A DNA stretch of 64,000 nt, from NCBI GenBank assembly GCA_030686995.1, contig CM060692.1, positions 14,303,465 through 14,367,464 on the forward strand, in the 5' to 3' direction. The notes beneath the pieces were generated by a model. The model was not told where the DNA came from, made no database searches, and was given only the letters and a program-made list of their open reading frames with translations. Origin of the DNA: Artemisia argyi (Eukaryota; Streptophyta; Magnoliopsida; Asterales; Asteraceae). The stretch's first letter is position 1. The number at the start of each line of letters is the position of its first letter. Positions 1-11,779 of this stretch are shown here, in pieces. A program made the translations under genes and the position numbers.

Positions 1-25
1 CTTTGTTTTATATTGTGTAATATAG

Positions 26-2810
26 GGACAGGAAAGGATAAGCCTGATTTCTTGGGAACAATCGATGTGGACCCTACCTCGAAAACCTACTCGCAAGTCA
101 TCCACAGGCTGCCTATGCCTAATGTTGGCGATGAGTTGCACCATTCTGGTTGGAATGCCTGCAGTTCTTGCTATGGTGATTCAAAGACTTCACGTCGTTA
201 CCTTGTTCTTCCGGCTCTTGTGTATGTATCTTTGACTGCTAACTAGAAAACAGTTGACTTTTGAGAGTCAATATACTTATATTCTGCCATGAAACTGATT
301 TGTAATGTTAACCATTTAACGGGGGTCTTCCTATTAAATGGGATGGATAAGGTGGTGTTTGGATGGCGCTAAATCTGTTTTTTTTATATTGTTTGGAATG
401 AGTTTCAGATAGATGTGAAGAGTATCTGTAAGAAAACTGTTATTTGTTTTAGGCAACTGATTATCTGTTATCTGATCCTTCAAGTGGCGATAATCATTTT
501 TCAGGTCTGGTAGAATATATGCTGTTGACACACTGAAGGATCCACGGGCTCCCACATTCTATAAGGCGGTTGAGCCAAGTGATATCTCTGGTAAAACTGG
601 ATTAGCATATCCACACACCGCTCATTGTCTTGCCTCTGGTGAAATTATGGTTTCTTGCCTCGGAGACAAAGATGGAAAGGCGGAAGGAAACGGTTTTCTT
701 CTTCTTGACTCAGACTTGAATGTGAAAGGAAGGTAAATAACATTTTATTGCGGTATAAATATTCATATTTAGAAGTGATACCAAAAGTTGCAAAATGGGC
801 GGGCCATGCATTTTTTGGGTACGGTTGCCCTTTTTTCTTGGGTTGATCCACAAACACTTTTTTGTTGAAAACTTTAATAGATAATAAGTGTGTCAAAATT
901 TGATTACTGTAATTGTACACGTATTGTTACAGTAATAATCTTATTATTTGAAATAAAACGATACAGGTCTTAATGCTGTAAAAAACACTTATGGGCAACT
1001 TAAGACATGTACCTTTCTCGATAATTTCTTGTGTTTACTTGTTTAACCCGTAAAAGATATATCAAACATGAATCAACCCGTTTATAAGTAAATGAGCAAT
1101 AAGCCGATAACTGTCACATCTAGGTAGGATTTTTTTCTTTGATATATATTGTAGGTGGGAGAAACCTGGGCATAGTCCATTGTTCGGGTATGATTATTGG
1201 TACCAACCTCGACACAACACCATGATCAGTACATCATGGGGAGCCCCAGCTGCTTTTACAAAGGGATTTAACCTTCAGGATGTTTCAGACGGTTTATATG
1301 GTCGTCATTTGCATGTCTATAACTGGCCCGAAGGTAAACTGAAACAAACAATTGATTTAGGCTCTGATGGTCTCTTGCCATTAGAGGTGAGTGCGAGAAA
1401 ATTTCATAACATTAAACTGATTATTGATTTAATTTTAAATTACTGTGAATCTATAGGTTATAGATTGTGAATGTGTATCTTTAAGTCGCAATAACGAGTT
1501 TGAAATTTACATCTGAAGAGGACTTAAAATATGGAGGTGGAAAATGGGCATATCGGGTAATGGGTCAAAATTAAACAACGAGATTGAAAAAACGGGTCGG
1601 TTAGACTGACCCTCAAAACACGTCTTTTACAAATAAAAATATTTTTTTGCAAATGATTAGTGTGTCAAATATGATTTACTAATAAATACTTTATTACAAT
1701 GATAATATGAATTTTCGGATAAAACGAATTAGGAGGTTATATTCATGAATCCTCGTTGTTTAATTTTTCACAGATAAGATTTTTGCACGACCCTACAAAA
1801 GACACAGGGTTTGTTAGATGTGCATTAAGTAGCAACATGGTGCGGTTTTTCAAGAACTCAGATGAATCATGGAGCCACGAGGTACAAATTTAATCCTTTT
1901 CCTAAACTTATTTAATTTCATGTAGTATTCTTTTAGATAATATAATATCCAATGAAAAACGGTCTAATAAACTTTGCTAACTTAGGTTGCGATGAAGGTG
2001 AAATCAGTGAAGGTCCAAAACTGGATTCTACCAGAAATGCCGGGACTTATTACAGATTTCCTAATTTCACTTGATGATCGGTTTCTTTACTTTGTGAACT
2101 GGCTACATGGGGATATTAGACAGTATAATATCGAAGACCCTAAGAGTCCTGTTTTGGTTGGTCAAGTATTTGTCGGTGGGTTGTTTCAGAAAGGAAGTCC
2201 GGTAGTTGCTGAGAACGATGATGGTAGTACTTACCAGGTTGACGTTCCCGAAGTTAAGGTATGTTTTATTTTAAGACTAAATAATCAGTTTTATGCTAAA
2301 TAATAAGTTTGGATATGTGTTTTGGTACTACTAGTTTTATGATCATTTAGTTATTTAAGACTAAATAATCAGTTTTTGTACTACTAGTTGTCAAACCACT
2401 CTACGTAAAGCAAAAATATCACATCCAAACACTATCTCATACATCACATATTATTAACACCTAGACATCTAATTCACATTGCATATAGCTCGTGCATTGT
2501 TTAAACTCTTTATGATTGTTTCATTTAGGGACACCGATTGCTAGGAGGACCACAAATGATTCAACTAAGCTTAGACGGGAAACGTCTCTACGTTACAAAC
2601 TCGTTATTCAGCAAATGGGACAAGCAGTTCTATCCAGAAGTTGTGGAAAAAGGGTCTCACATGCTGCAGATTGATGTCAACACCGAAAACGGTGGACTTG
2701 CTATAAACCCAAATTTCTATGTTGACTTTGGAGCGGAACCAGATGGTCCTTGTTTGGCTCATGAAATGAGATACCCCGGTGGTGACTGCACTTCAGATAT
2801 ATGGATTTAA
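26..2810 (+). CDS. SBP1: Selenium-binding protein / methanethiol oxidase, exons 2-7 (SBP-1, 5' partial)
   Basis: The protein belongs to the SBP56/SELENBP1 family, soluble proteins linked to methanethiol oxidation and selenium or heavy-metal handling in plants. I place exons at 26-221, 505-732, 1155-1386, 1774-1881, 1986-2258 and 2529-2810; every join has GT-AG borders and the phases agree throughout, ending in TSDIWI and a stop at 2808-2810. Family landmarks are DELHHSGWN followed by the CSSC cysteine pair in exon 2, [10 protein letters not shown] in exon 3, [19 protein letters not shown] in exon 4, and [20 protein letters not shown] in exon 6. Exon 2 starts in phase 1, so an exon 1 of about 52 codons must lie left of the window; 58521-58677 shows what such an exon looks like. 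One oddity is an Arg codon (AGA, 1816-1818) where the related copies have Gly (GGA). This is the only copy in the array with no disabling change. Confidence 0.93.
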
Positions 2811-3561
2811 ACCGTAAATCTGATCACATGAACAGACTTTAAGGATCTTCATGTTTTACTTGATTTACATATTTTAGATACATGGAGTTGTGAATTGTGT
2901 ACTTTTAACTTGAAATAAAGGTTCCCTATTTAGTTTTATTCTCCTTGATGAATATGCATTGATTATCAGCTAAACACAAGAAACTAGCATATCTTTCTTC
3001 CCCCCCATATATGAGTTTTGAACTGGAATTGTGGATCACAACCCCGAGTGAAATGTTTATAGTATAACTAGACGAAAAGGCTGCTAGGTCCGAAGACTTG
3101 ACCCCATAGTATTATGGAATTTTCTCTTGTATAGGACCTGAACGAAGCATACATAGAGTTTTACGGGTATTAAATATTTTAGAGAGGGTTCTATGTTTGT
3201 AATTATCTACGGTCTTAAAACGACCCCAAATCGACCCAACAAGTTTAAGTCCCTGTGTTTTGTGTTTGTGTGCTTATCGGTTTTCCTTTAGGTCATTGCG
3301 AGAATTTCCCTTGAACATATATATTGCATATAAACTTAATAACAAAGTTGCAGATAGATTATTATAGATGACCATAATTTATCAAATCTACGTCCTGAAA
3401 ATTCTCCTTCAGTGACAAAGAAATTTATGATAAATTAAAGAACATAACAAAAGTGAGAACCTGTATATGATAAACTGTTCTTTCATGGCTTGAATGTTGC
3501 TTTCAGTTGACTTTTTTTTTTCACTACCGACAATCTTGTGAATAAAGTGCGTCTAAAGAGG
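2811..3561. other. Shared 3' region between convergent SBP-1 and RLK-1
   Basis: No gene is seen here. The first ~130 bases are the SBP 3' UTR, with an AATAAA-like AAATAAAG near 2916. The rest, including a stretch around 3160-3300 (TTTTACGGGTAT, ATGTTTGTAATTATCTACGG), recurs after SBP-2, SBP-3 and SBP-5, so it travels with the module. Confidence 0.6.
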
Positions 3562-5778
3562 CTAGAATGAGTTTGGCTGAAAGATATCTAACGAGCTAGA
3601 GGTATCCTCATCAGCTTGAAGAGCTTGAGGAAGGCTCATATGGTGGCGATAATAAGTATTTTCTTGTTCTTGTCGTAAGGGTTTCCATTGTTCAACAAGA
3701 GGACGCAATACGTTAACAACATAACCCATGTCAGGTCTATGAAACGGCTCACGTGTTGTGCAGTGTTTTGCCAGTTCAGCCACCTTGAAGATGCTTTCAA
3801 GTGTTTCGTTATCATTAGTATCAAGGGTTTTGTCTACGTATTTGACCATGTTTTCCTTGGTGACAGGTACCCTTCGAAACCAGGCAGCCAGTTGACAACT
3901 CTCATATGGCATAGTTTCATCTAGTGCTTTTCGGCCAGTAATCAACTACATCAAGACTACCCCAAACGAGTAAACATCCACCTTTGTCGTCACCCTCCCA
4001 GTAGCTGTTTTGACCAAAAAATGTTTGAATTTTAGAACGCCGCAATTTATATTGAGATGATAATACCATACATAATAAAGGAATACAGAAGTAGAAAAGG
4101 GAAGGTGGTAGTTCTCACCAGACTCTGGTGCCATATACCCGAAAGTCCCTGCCAATCTCGTCTCGATAGAGTACTTCCCATCAGGTGCATTCTTAACCAG
4201 ACCGAAATCAGCAACCTTTGCTGTCATGTCATCACCAAGAAGGATATTAGCCGGCTTCAAGTCTCGATGAATAAAGCTTTGTTGTGCCAAACTATGCAGA
4301 TACTCAACCCCTCTTCCCACATCTAAAGCAATTGAAACCCTTTGTTTCCAACTAAGAGAGGGGCTCGCATTTTCTCTCCATTTAAACAAATGTTGACTTA
4401 ACGTTCCTTGTGGCATGTATTCGTACACCAAAAGCCTCTCGTTATCATTGGCACAGTAACCAAGAAGAACAACAAGATGTCTATGCCTAACTTTCGTTAG
4501 TACCGCAATCTCCGCTTCAAACTCATTCACCCCTTTTCTTATCTTCATACCAGTTTTCATCCTCTTGACAGCAATCTTAGTCCCATCATCAAACTCGCCT
4601 TTGTAAACGACTCCAAATCCACCTCTTCCCAACACCTTCTCATCACTGAAATTATCCGTGACTTGCTGAAGCACTTGAACTGAAATCATCATATTACCAC
4701 TTTCGGATGAAGGAATCTCGCAATGATCTATACTGATTTTACTTTGTAGTTTTCTAGGACTAACTCTATAACACTTGTAATACACTAACAATATAACCCC
4801 GATAACAAATATAACACCACTAATCACAATACCACTAATCAAACCAGATGAACCACCAGACGAATCAGTTGTATTTATATCTACAGTTTTAGGAATTGCC
4901 AAGATGTAGTCATTGTCAGAGAGATTATTATTATAACATGAAAACTTCACCCACGTTGGGAATACAGGTTCAGTCCCAGAGAGATTATTATTCGACACAT
5001 CAAGAAGTTGCAGATCCGGCAAAGATATTAACTCGTCAGGAATAGCACCAGTGAACTCATTACCTTCTAACCAAACTTGACTAATTTGGGTCATGGAAGA
5101 GAGTACATCAAGCGTACCAAAAAGGCCTTGAATCTGATTATTAAGCCTTAAATTTTGAATCCGTGATCCACGAAAAGAGGCAGGCAGACTTCCAGTGAGG
5201 TTATTATAAGAAAGGCTAAGATTCTGCAATTTAGGAAACCAATAAAAAATGTCAGGAATGGTACCGTGTATGTTAGCTTTGTTGGCTTCAAAGACTTGTA
5301 AATTGGTACTCCTAGTAAGGTCGTTAGGGAGACTCCATGGGGTCAACTGTAAGTTGTCTAAAATGCTAAAAAACTGGAGATTAATGAGACCATGAAAAAG
5401 GTCTGAAGGGATTGAAGTAAAGTTGTTACTATTGAGTATAATTTTTTCAAGGGAATCAAGGTTAGCTAATGTTGGTAAAGCACCCGATAATGAGTTTCCT
5501 GCGATAGTTAGAGTTCTAAGGTTATGAAGCCTATTGAGGTCAGATGGGAGGGTTCCAGTGAGTGATTTTCCAACAAGAGTAATGGAAATAACACTGTTGT
5601 TGATGTCACAAACGATTCCTTGCCAAGCACAGAAATTGTTCCCATGCCACGAGGACGGGGTAGGGGAAATGGATTTGGAAAGCTTAGCCATGATGGCTGC
5701 ATCATCAGCAGTTGAGAATGAGATAATGAGGAAGGATGTGAGGCCGAGAATCAAACTGCAGCAGTGGTGATAGTCCAT
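3562..5778 (-). pseudogene. TMK-like LRR receptor kinase RLK-1, broken by a stop codon in the kinase domain
   Basis: Exon 1 (4119-5778) encodes a signal peptide, an N-terminal cysteine/Trp cap (FCAWQGIVC), LRRs, a transmembrane segment (near GIVISGVIFVIGVILLV) and the kinase N-lobe through [10 protein letters not shown] 114 bp intron (4005-4118) leads to exon 2 (3562-4004), ending in IFQPNSF. Kinase landmarks include [25 protein letters not shown] and VADFGLVK. The start is the ATG at 5778, preceded by a conserved ttggaaaca context. Two lesions separate it from RLK-3: a TAG at 3946-3948 where RLK-3 and RLK-5 have CAG (after FGVVLM), which removes the last third of the kinase, and loss of one residue just after APE. 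It also lacks about 150 extracellular residues (the second cysteine island and adjacent LRRs), lost in frame. If translated, it would be a membrane receptor with a truncated kinase; I treat it as a pseudogene. Confidence 0.88.
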
Positions 5779-6149
5779 TGTTTCCAAGGGTGGAGTTAAA
5801 CTTGTTTGGTATTACTTTAATATGGAGTACTTAATCTTCAGCCCGTAGAGAACCTATTTCCCTGATGTTTCAAAGAATATTTTAGTATTACTTTAATATG
5901 GAGGTGGAAAAATGGCATAAAGTTGTGGAATTTTTGGTACAGATAAAAAAGGGGTCTTTTAGGCTGACCCTCAAAACACGTCTTTTACAAAAAACTTATT
6001 ACTATATCTTTTCTTAGTTAGTGTGTCATAAATCAACTACAGTATTAAATAATTTATTACAATAATAAATGAATTTTCGGATAAACCGGTTTAAGATATA
6101 CGAGTACTATATTGTATTCACGAATCCACGTTGTGTTAGTTATTCACAG
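5779..6149. other. RLK-1 upstream region fused to SBP intron-4 sequence
   Basis: The first ~100 bases are the upstream region of RLK-1. From about 5880 the sequence (TATGGAGGTGGAAAA, then GGCTGACCCTCAAAACACG) matches SBP-1 intron 4 at about 1530-1640. This is the module junction, repeated upstream of every later SBP remnant. Confidence 0.7.
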
Positions 6150-6989
6150 ATCAGGTTTTTGCACAACCCGACAAAAGACACAGGGTTTGTTGGATGTGCA
6201 TTAAGTAGCAACATTGTGCTGGGACTTAATAAAGATTTCCTAATTTCACTGGATGATCGGTTTCTTTACTTTGTGAACTGGCTACATGGGGATATTAGAC
6301 AATATAATATTGAGGACCCTTCCTGTTTTGGTTGGTCAAGTATTTGTCAGTGGGTTGTTTCAGAAAGGAAGCCCGGTAGTTGCTGAGAACGATTATGGTA
6401 CTACTTACCAGGTTGATGTTCCTGAAGTTAAGTTATGTCTTTTTTGTAGTTACACAAATCTTATGCTGCAAGGGTCACACATATATGAGTTATTATGTTT
6501 GAAGGTATGCTTTCAAAGTAAATCTAAAGGAGGTGTTTGGATTTGCGTTTTGGGACTAACTGTTGCTGTAATGAGTTGTCAAACCACGCTATCACAACCA
6601 AATACTATCTTATACACCGCATATTAATAACACCTAGAAATCTAATTCACATTGCATATAACTTGTGCATCGTTTAAACTCTTTATGACTGTTGCGTTTA
6701 GGGACACCAATTGCTAGGAGGACCACAAATGATTCAGCTAAGCTTAGACAGGAAACGTCTATACGTAACAAACTCGCTATTTAGCAAATGGGACAAGAAG
6801 TTCTATCCTGAAGTTGTGAAAAAAGGGTCTCACATGCTGCAGATTGATGTCAACACTGAGAAAGGTGGACTTGCTATAAACCCAAATTTCTATGTTGACT
6901 TTGGAGCGGAACCAGATGGTCCTTGTTTGGCTCATGAAATGACATACCACGGTGGTGCTGCACTTCAGATATATGGATTTAAACCGTAA
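5880..6989 (+). pseudogene. SBP-2, truncated selenium-binding protein pseudogene
   Basis: It begins in intron-4 sequence and lacks exons 1-4. Exon 5 starts at 6150 after a normal acceptor, but its 3' part, intron 5 and the start of exon 6 are deleted, so exon-5 sequence runs straight into [21 protein letters not shown] 5-base deletion after NIEDP shifts the frame, and the exon-6 donor has lost its G (AAGTTATG in place of AAGGTATG at 6430-6436). Exon 7 (6702-6989) is long and well preserved, but a 1-base loss near the C-terminus replaces the normal end. Several independent lesions make it clearly non-functional. Confidence 0.9.
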
Positions 6990-7467
6990 ATCTAATCACA
7001 TGAACAGACTTTACTCGTGTTTTACTTGATTTACATATTTTAGATACATGGAATTGTGAATTGTGTACTTTTAACTTGAAAGAAAGGTTCCCTATTTAGT
7101 TTTATTCTCCTTGATGAATATGCATTGATTATGATAACCTTTTTAATATTAATCAGGTATAAACCCTTTACCCAAAAAAATTAAATAAAAATGATGAATA
7201 TGCACATCATCATTGCTGTTAATAATGAAAAGAAGTATATAATGTCAGCTAAAGACAAGAAACTAGCATATCTTTCTTCCAACCCATATATGAGTTTTAA
7301 ACTTTGTACGTGACCCGGATGGTTTTATGACCCGGTCTGGAATTGTGGATCACAACCCCAAGAGAAATGTTTATGGTATAACTTGACGAAAATGCTGCTA
7401 GGTCCGAAGACTTGACACTTAGTATTATGGAATGTTCGCTTGTATAGGACCTGAACTAAATTGTACT
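6990..7467. other. Module 3' region after SBP-2
   Basis: No gene. It is the same 3' flanking sequence as after SBP-1, with an extra AT-rich stretch near 7140-7240 that the SBP-1 copy lacks. Confidence 0.5.
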
Positions 7468-7590
7468 ACCTCCGTCCCATAATTATTGTCCAAGTTTGAC
7501 TTTTAAAGTCTTTATTTTGCAACTTTGACCTTAAATATTTTTATTTGTGTTATATAATACTTGATAAATATTTTACACCCACATACTATT
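7468..7590 (+). mobile_element. Stowaway-like MITE remnant (left end only)
   Basis: TACCTCCGTCCCATAATTATTG is a typical Stowaway/Tc1-mariner terminus. The matching right terminus is absent; the sequence returns to the module flank (GAGTTTTACGGGTATA) near 7590. The flank after SBP-1 lacks this insert, so it arose in this module and later lost its right end. Confidence 0.55.
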
Positions 7591-7929
7591 GAGTTTTACG
7601 GGTATAAATATTTTAGAGAGGTTTCTATGTTTGTAATTATCTATGGACTTAAAACGACCCTAAATCGACCAAACCAGTTCAAGTCCCCGTGTCTTGTGTT
7701 TGTGTGCTTATCGGTTTTTCTTTTGGTCATTGCGAGAATTTCCCTTGAACATACATATAGCATATAAACTTAATAAAAAAGTTGCAGATAAATTATAGAT
7801 GACCATAATTTATCAAATCTACGTCCTGCAAATTTCTCCTTCAGCAACATACAAAGAGAATTATGATAAATTAAAGAGCATAACAAAAGTGAGAACCACA
7901 ATCTTGTGAATAAAATGAGTCTAAAGAGG

Positions 7930-7974
7930 CTAAAATGAGTTTGGCTGAAAGATATCTATCGTGCTAGAGGTATC
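7930..7974 (-). pseudogene. RLK-2 C-terminal stub
   Basis: The last ~15 codons of the receptor kinase (DIFQPNSF and stop, TAG at 7930-7932) remain. The gene is cut at 7974 by an inverted copia LTR. Its N-terminal stub lies 18.4 kb away at 26392-26492. Confidence 0.8.
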
Positions 7975-8627
7975 TGTTGGTTTATAAGTGTAAACGGGTT
8001 CCCAGATTAGGGTTAAGATAATCAATAAAGGTACCGGATATTCACTTGAAATCGTGGTATCACTTTCCAATAGAAACTATTCGACCCTATGTCTGGGTTA
8101 CACGAATATCTCTATGGGATAAGACCAAATGATGTTCTTGTTTTAGGCACAAACCAAGAACCAGATGCGTATTGAAGAGTTTAGGGTTTCGTATTATCTA
8201 TCTCCATGCAGAATGATGTGACCTCTATTTATAATAGAGAATACTCAAACCCTAGCCCATGGTATTATGTATAATTAACGGCCCATTAATTATATCACAA
8301 TAATTTCCATAATAATAGGGATCAGTGGTTATTAGTGGAAACATTATCACTAGCAGTGGTAATGTTAACACATCAGTGGAAACGCTAGCAGCAGAATCAC
8401 ACTATCAGCAGAATGCTATCAGCAGCAGAATCAACTAGCAGCAGAATCAGCTGGCAGCAGAATCAGCTGTCAGCAGAATCCTAGCAGCAGATTCACAACA
8501 CTAGCAGCAGAGTCTACTAGCAGTACCTTGATCAATACATAACCACTATTGAGTCAGGGGATTCAGTGACCAAATGTGTGTATACTCCATACCTCCAAAC
8601 CCATTACCAGGTGTGAATTGATCCTCA
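7975..8627 (-). mobile_element. Inverted copia LTR at the left edge of the nested block
   Basis: Starting TGTTGG at 7975, this is the reverse complement of the LTR at 25714-26391, including TTCCCAGATTAGGGTTAAG, the reversed TATA region near 8235-8250 and the CAG-rich repeats. It stops about 20 bases short of the other LTR end and joins copia gag directly at about 8627. The LTR therefore faces the wrong way for the gene that follows it. Confidence 0.85.
8388..8525 (-). repeat. CAGCAGAATC-type short tandem repeats in the LTR
   Basis: Imperfect 15-20 base units built on GCAGCAGAATCAGCT repeat several times. The same array in the opposite orientation is at about 25860-25985 in the other LTR, with a different unit count. 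Confidence 0.7.
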
Positions 8628-8782
8628 AATATATGGCTGAGGATGCATCAAGTAAGAAGTTCCTTGTAAGTAATTTTAACAATTACAAAATGGTTGATTC
8701 TAGACCTGTCATGGAACAATACAATGAACTTCTTAGTATACTTGGTCGATTCACACAACACAAGATGAACATGGATGAGGCT
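8628..8782 (+). pseudogene. Copia gag fragment, 5' part
   Basis: The segment encodes KYMAEDASSKKFLVSNFNNY and continues to MNMDEA, typical of Ty1/copia gag (UBN2-type) proteins. The PBS and roughly the first hundred codons of gag are missing. The frame is cut at 8782 by the nested element and continues at 21644. Confidence 0.85.
8778..8782 (+). repeat. Target-site duplication AGGCT, left copy
   Basis: AGGCT here and at 21644-21648 flank the 12.86 kb element, and gag continues across the pair. This fixes the exact insertion point. Confidence 0.9.
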
Positions 8783-9968
8783 TGATGAGTGTCTAAATAT
8801 TCATCATTTTATACCAATCTGAACTGCCAAAACATACAAAAACACTCAAATATGCATCAAAATACTTAAAATATCTTAGAAGTGTGTTTTATATGTTTCA
8901 AATGCAAGATATGCAAAAACAGATGAAAAACGTACAAAGTTTGCATAATTGGCAGTTTCAGTCCCTCAAGTTTCATAAATTGGCAAAACTAGTCCCTGGT
9001 TATTCTAAAAACATGAAAAAGTCATCAAAGGTCCTTTTTAATCATAAAGTTACATATTTAGTCCTTTGGTGCAAAGTTTCACAAAATTACAAGTTTAGTC
9101 CCTATACTTTGGAAATTGACATAAATGGTCCCTGGGATGTTAAAAACTTTGAGAAAAATAAATATTGGTCCTTGTATTATTAATCTTTTGCAGGAATGGT
9201 CCTTGGTGTGAAGTTTGGTAAAATTACATGTTTGGTCCCTGGACTTTGAAGGTTTGGCAAAAATAGTCCCCGGGTAATTAAAAAGTGAAAAATATCAAAA
9301 GTGGCCCTTGTACTATTCATCCTTGTCAAGTTTGGTCCTTGTAAGAACTATGGAAAAGTTACACATCAGCCCCCTCAACTTTTCAGAAAATACAAAATTG
9401 GTCCTTATTAGTTACAATACAAACGGACCCTATGTTATTATTAAACCAAACCAAACAAATCCACTTATCCAAGCCCACCTTACCCTTTACCCAAGCCCAC
9501 ACAAAAGCCCACTTCCCTTTTAAATATAAAAACCGGTCAAACCCAGTCAACCCCCGCCATATACCACTTCTACTGTTCATCGTCCTCACCCCCAGCCTGA
9601 AACCCAAAACCAGGTGGTTTTTGCCACCTCTCCTCCTCCACCTGTCCTCCCCAGCTCATAACCTACTCCTTACACCACCTCACCTCAAACCCACAAGCAG
9701 TTAATGCTTCCCCACCATGAAACAAGTAACCTTACCCTCATTTCCCCTGTTTTTCCTCCAACTTGACCCCCAAGCCTCAATAAACCACATAATCTTGTCC
9801 CCTCCACCTCTACAAGTGTACAAGATTCATTAAATGAACTCAAACCGCCTCAAACTGTCAATAAGACTTTTGGCGCCAAAAGTCACTTAAACGGTTAAGA
9901 TTGAATACAGAGATTCAAGGGTCAAGATTAAATGTAGGACTTATGAGTGATCACCAAGGGACTCAAGA

Positions 9969-9978
9969 GTATATAAAA
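9969..9978 (+). promoter_or_regulatory. TATA box of the LARD 5' LTR
   Basis: GAGTATATAAAAGGAGCAAG is a strong plant TATA context about 1.19 kb into the LTR. Transcription would start near 10000, giving a short U3 and an unusually long R-U5 of about 4.5 kb. The 3' LTR carries the same box near 17098. Confidence 0.6.
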
Positions 9979-11779
9979 GGAGCAAGAAGACAGAGGAAAA
10001 AACACCTTGGCCTTCTGCCATTGTCATCTTAGAATAGCATAGTCTTAGCTTAATTTTTATTGCTTTCCTTTAAATTAATGTCATTTACAAGCTTTTAATA
10101 GTGTAATGATACTCAATTAGTGTAATGGAACTTATCTCTCAGTTTAATTACAAGTTATTTTTAATTTCAAGTTTTTCATATTTATCCTTTAATTTCATGT
10201 CATTTACAATTCTGTTTGATTAGTGTTGTTACTGGACTCTATTAAGTCACATAAGCTCCTGACAAAGCTAATGAAAACTTTTAGAAACATTACTCAGCTT
10301 AATCTTTTAAAATCAAAAATCATAAAAAAATAGAGAAAATAGAAAATAAATTAAAAATCTGTGTGTGAGATGAATGAAGCAAGGAGCAAGGTGAAATATG
10401 GATGCCCATGGTTTAGTAGCCTCATGGGAGGCTGTTAGGTTGGTATTCAGTCCTTGGTATTTGATCTCAGTCCATTCTCACTTGTAAGCTTATTTTCATA
10501 ATTTTGTATTTTACTTTTCAAGTCTTTAATTTGCTTTAATTTCCTGTTGTTTGTGTTTATCTGATGTTAGTTTATCATTTTCTAGTGCAATCTTTAAGTT
10601 GTTATGTGTTGGGATTTAATTGTGTTTTGAATTTCATTTTTACTATCCATTTTCCTAAATCTTGATAATCCTAGGCCTAGACTTGTTTAATCACTAGTCT
10701 ATGCTGAAAATGGTTGGACATGCATAGACTGACCTCTGGAAGTGATAATTTAGGTCTATATAGTTTTGTGAAATGAAAATCTCATTTAAATTTTATTTCC
10801 TTCAATTTTGCTTTTTACTGTTCCTATGTTTGATTGCTTTAAATTTCATGCTTTCCTGTTTTCTTGTTGTTTGGTATTACTTATCTATCATAATCTTAGG
10901 TTGATATGTGTTGAATTTGGATTGTGCTTTGTATTCTCATTTAACTGTCAATTGGTGAAATCTTTGAAAATCCTAGGCTTAGGCTGTTTGACACCATGCT
11001 TAAGTTTAAAAAGGTCCATTTTGACACTGTGGGTCCTCTGGATTGGAAATAATCAGCTTATACAGTGATTTGCTTTCAAAAGCTCAATTTATATTCATTT
11101 AAAGGGTGTTTGGATATGATGGTTAATCTGAGTTAGGGGTTGTATATGGTGTTGTTCTTGTTTGATTGTATGCCTAAATGACCAAATTAGCTCAGTGATA
11201 ACTTCACTTAAGTGGTATAGCATGTAATAGTCAAACTTGACATTTTGATTCATTACATGAGTACTGTGAGAGTGTCATGCCCTAGATCCTTGCATACTTG
11301 TTCAAAATTTGTTAATCTTCGTTAATTTCATGTTATTATAGCTTATCTTAACATAATCTGTCCATAGATTAGGTTGTAATTTCATTTAAGTCAAAGTTTA
11401 GTGTTCTAGTTAAATAGTCAAATTTTAGATTTTCTGGTTTTTGAATAAATAGCTTAATTTCTTGTGCTTTCATTTTTAAGTTTCTGTGTTATTCCTTTTA
11501 GGTTAAGATAGTTTTGTTGCTAATCTCTTTAATTATATTTTTGCTAATTTTATTTATGCATGTTAAATAGCTTAATCTTGTGCTTATTCTACCTAGTTTT
11601 TGCCCTGCATCATGAGTATGATGTTAAAGTAACAAGCTTGCATAACCTTGTTTACTTTGACCATGCTTGTGTTTTTGGCTTTTTCATGTTGCCCTTGTGG
11701 CCTAATTGTTATGTTTGTTCTTATTTTACTTGTTATTAGCTTTTAGATAGCTTATTATCACCCCTCTTTTTGTTACACA

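Noticed and set aside
5508..5705. Antisense and alternative-frame open frames over the receptor genes (also near 32519-33130 and 34602-35099)
   Set aside because: They overlap well-supported LRR coding sequence and recur only because the receptor copies are related.
8388..8525. CRISPR-like array
   Set aside because: Units are short, imperfect and contiguous without unique spacers, inside a plant LTR.
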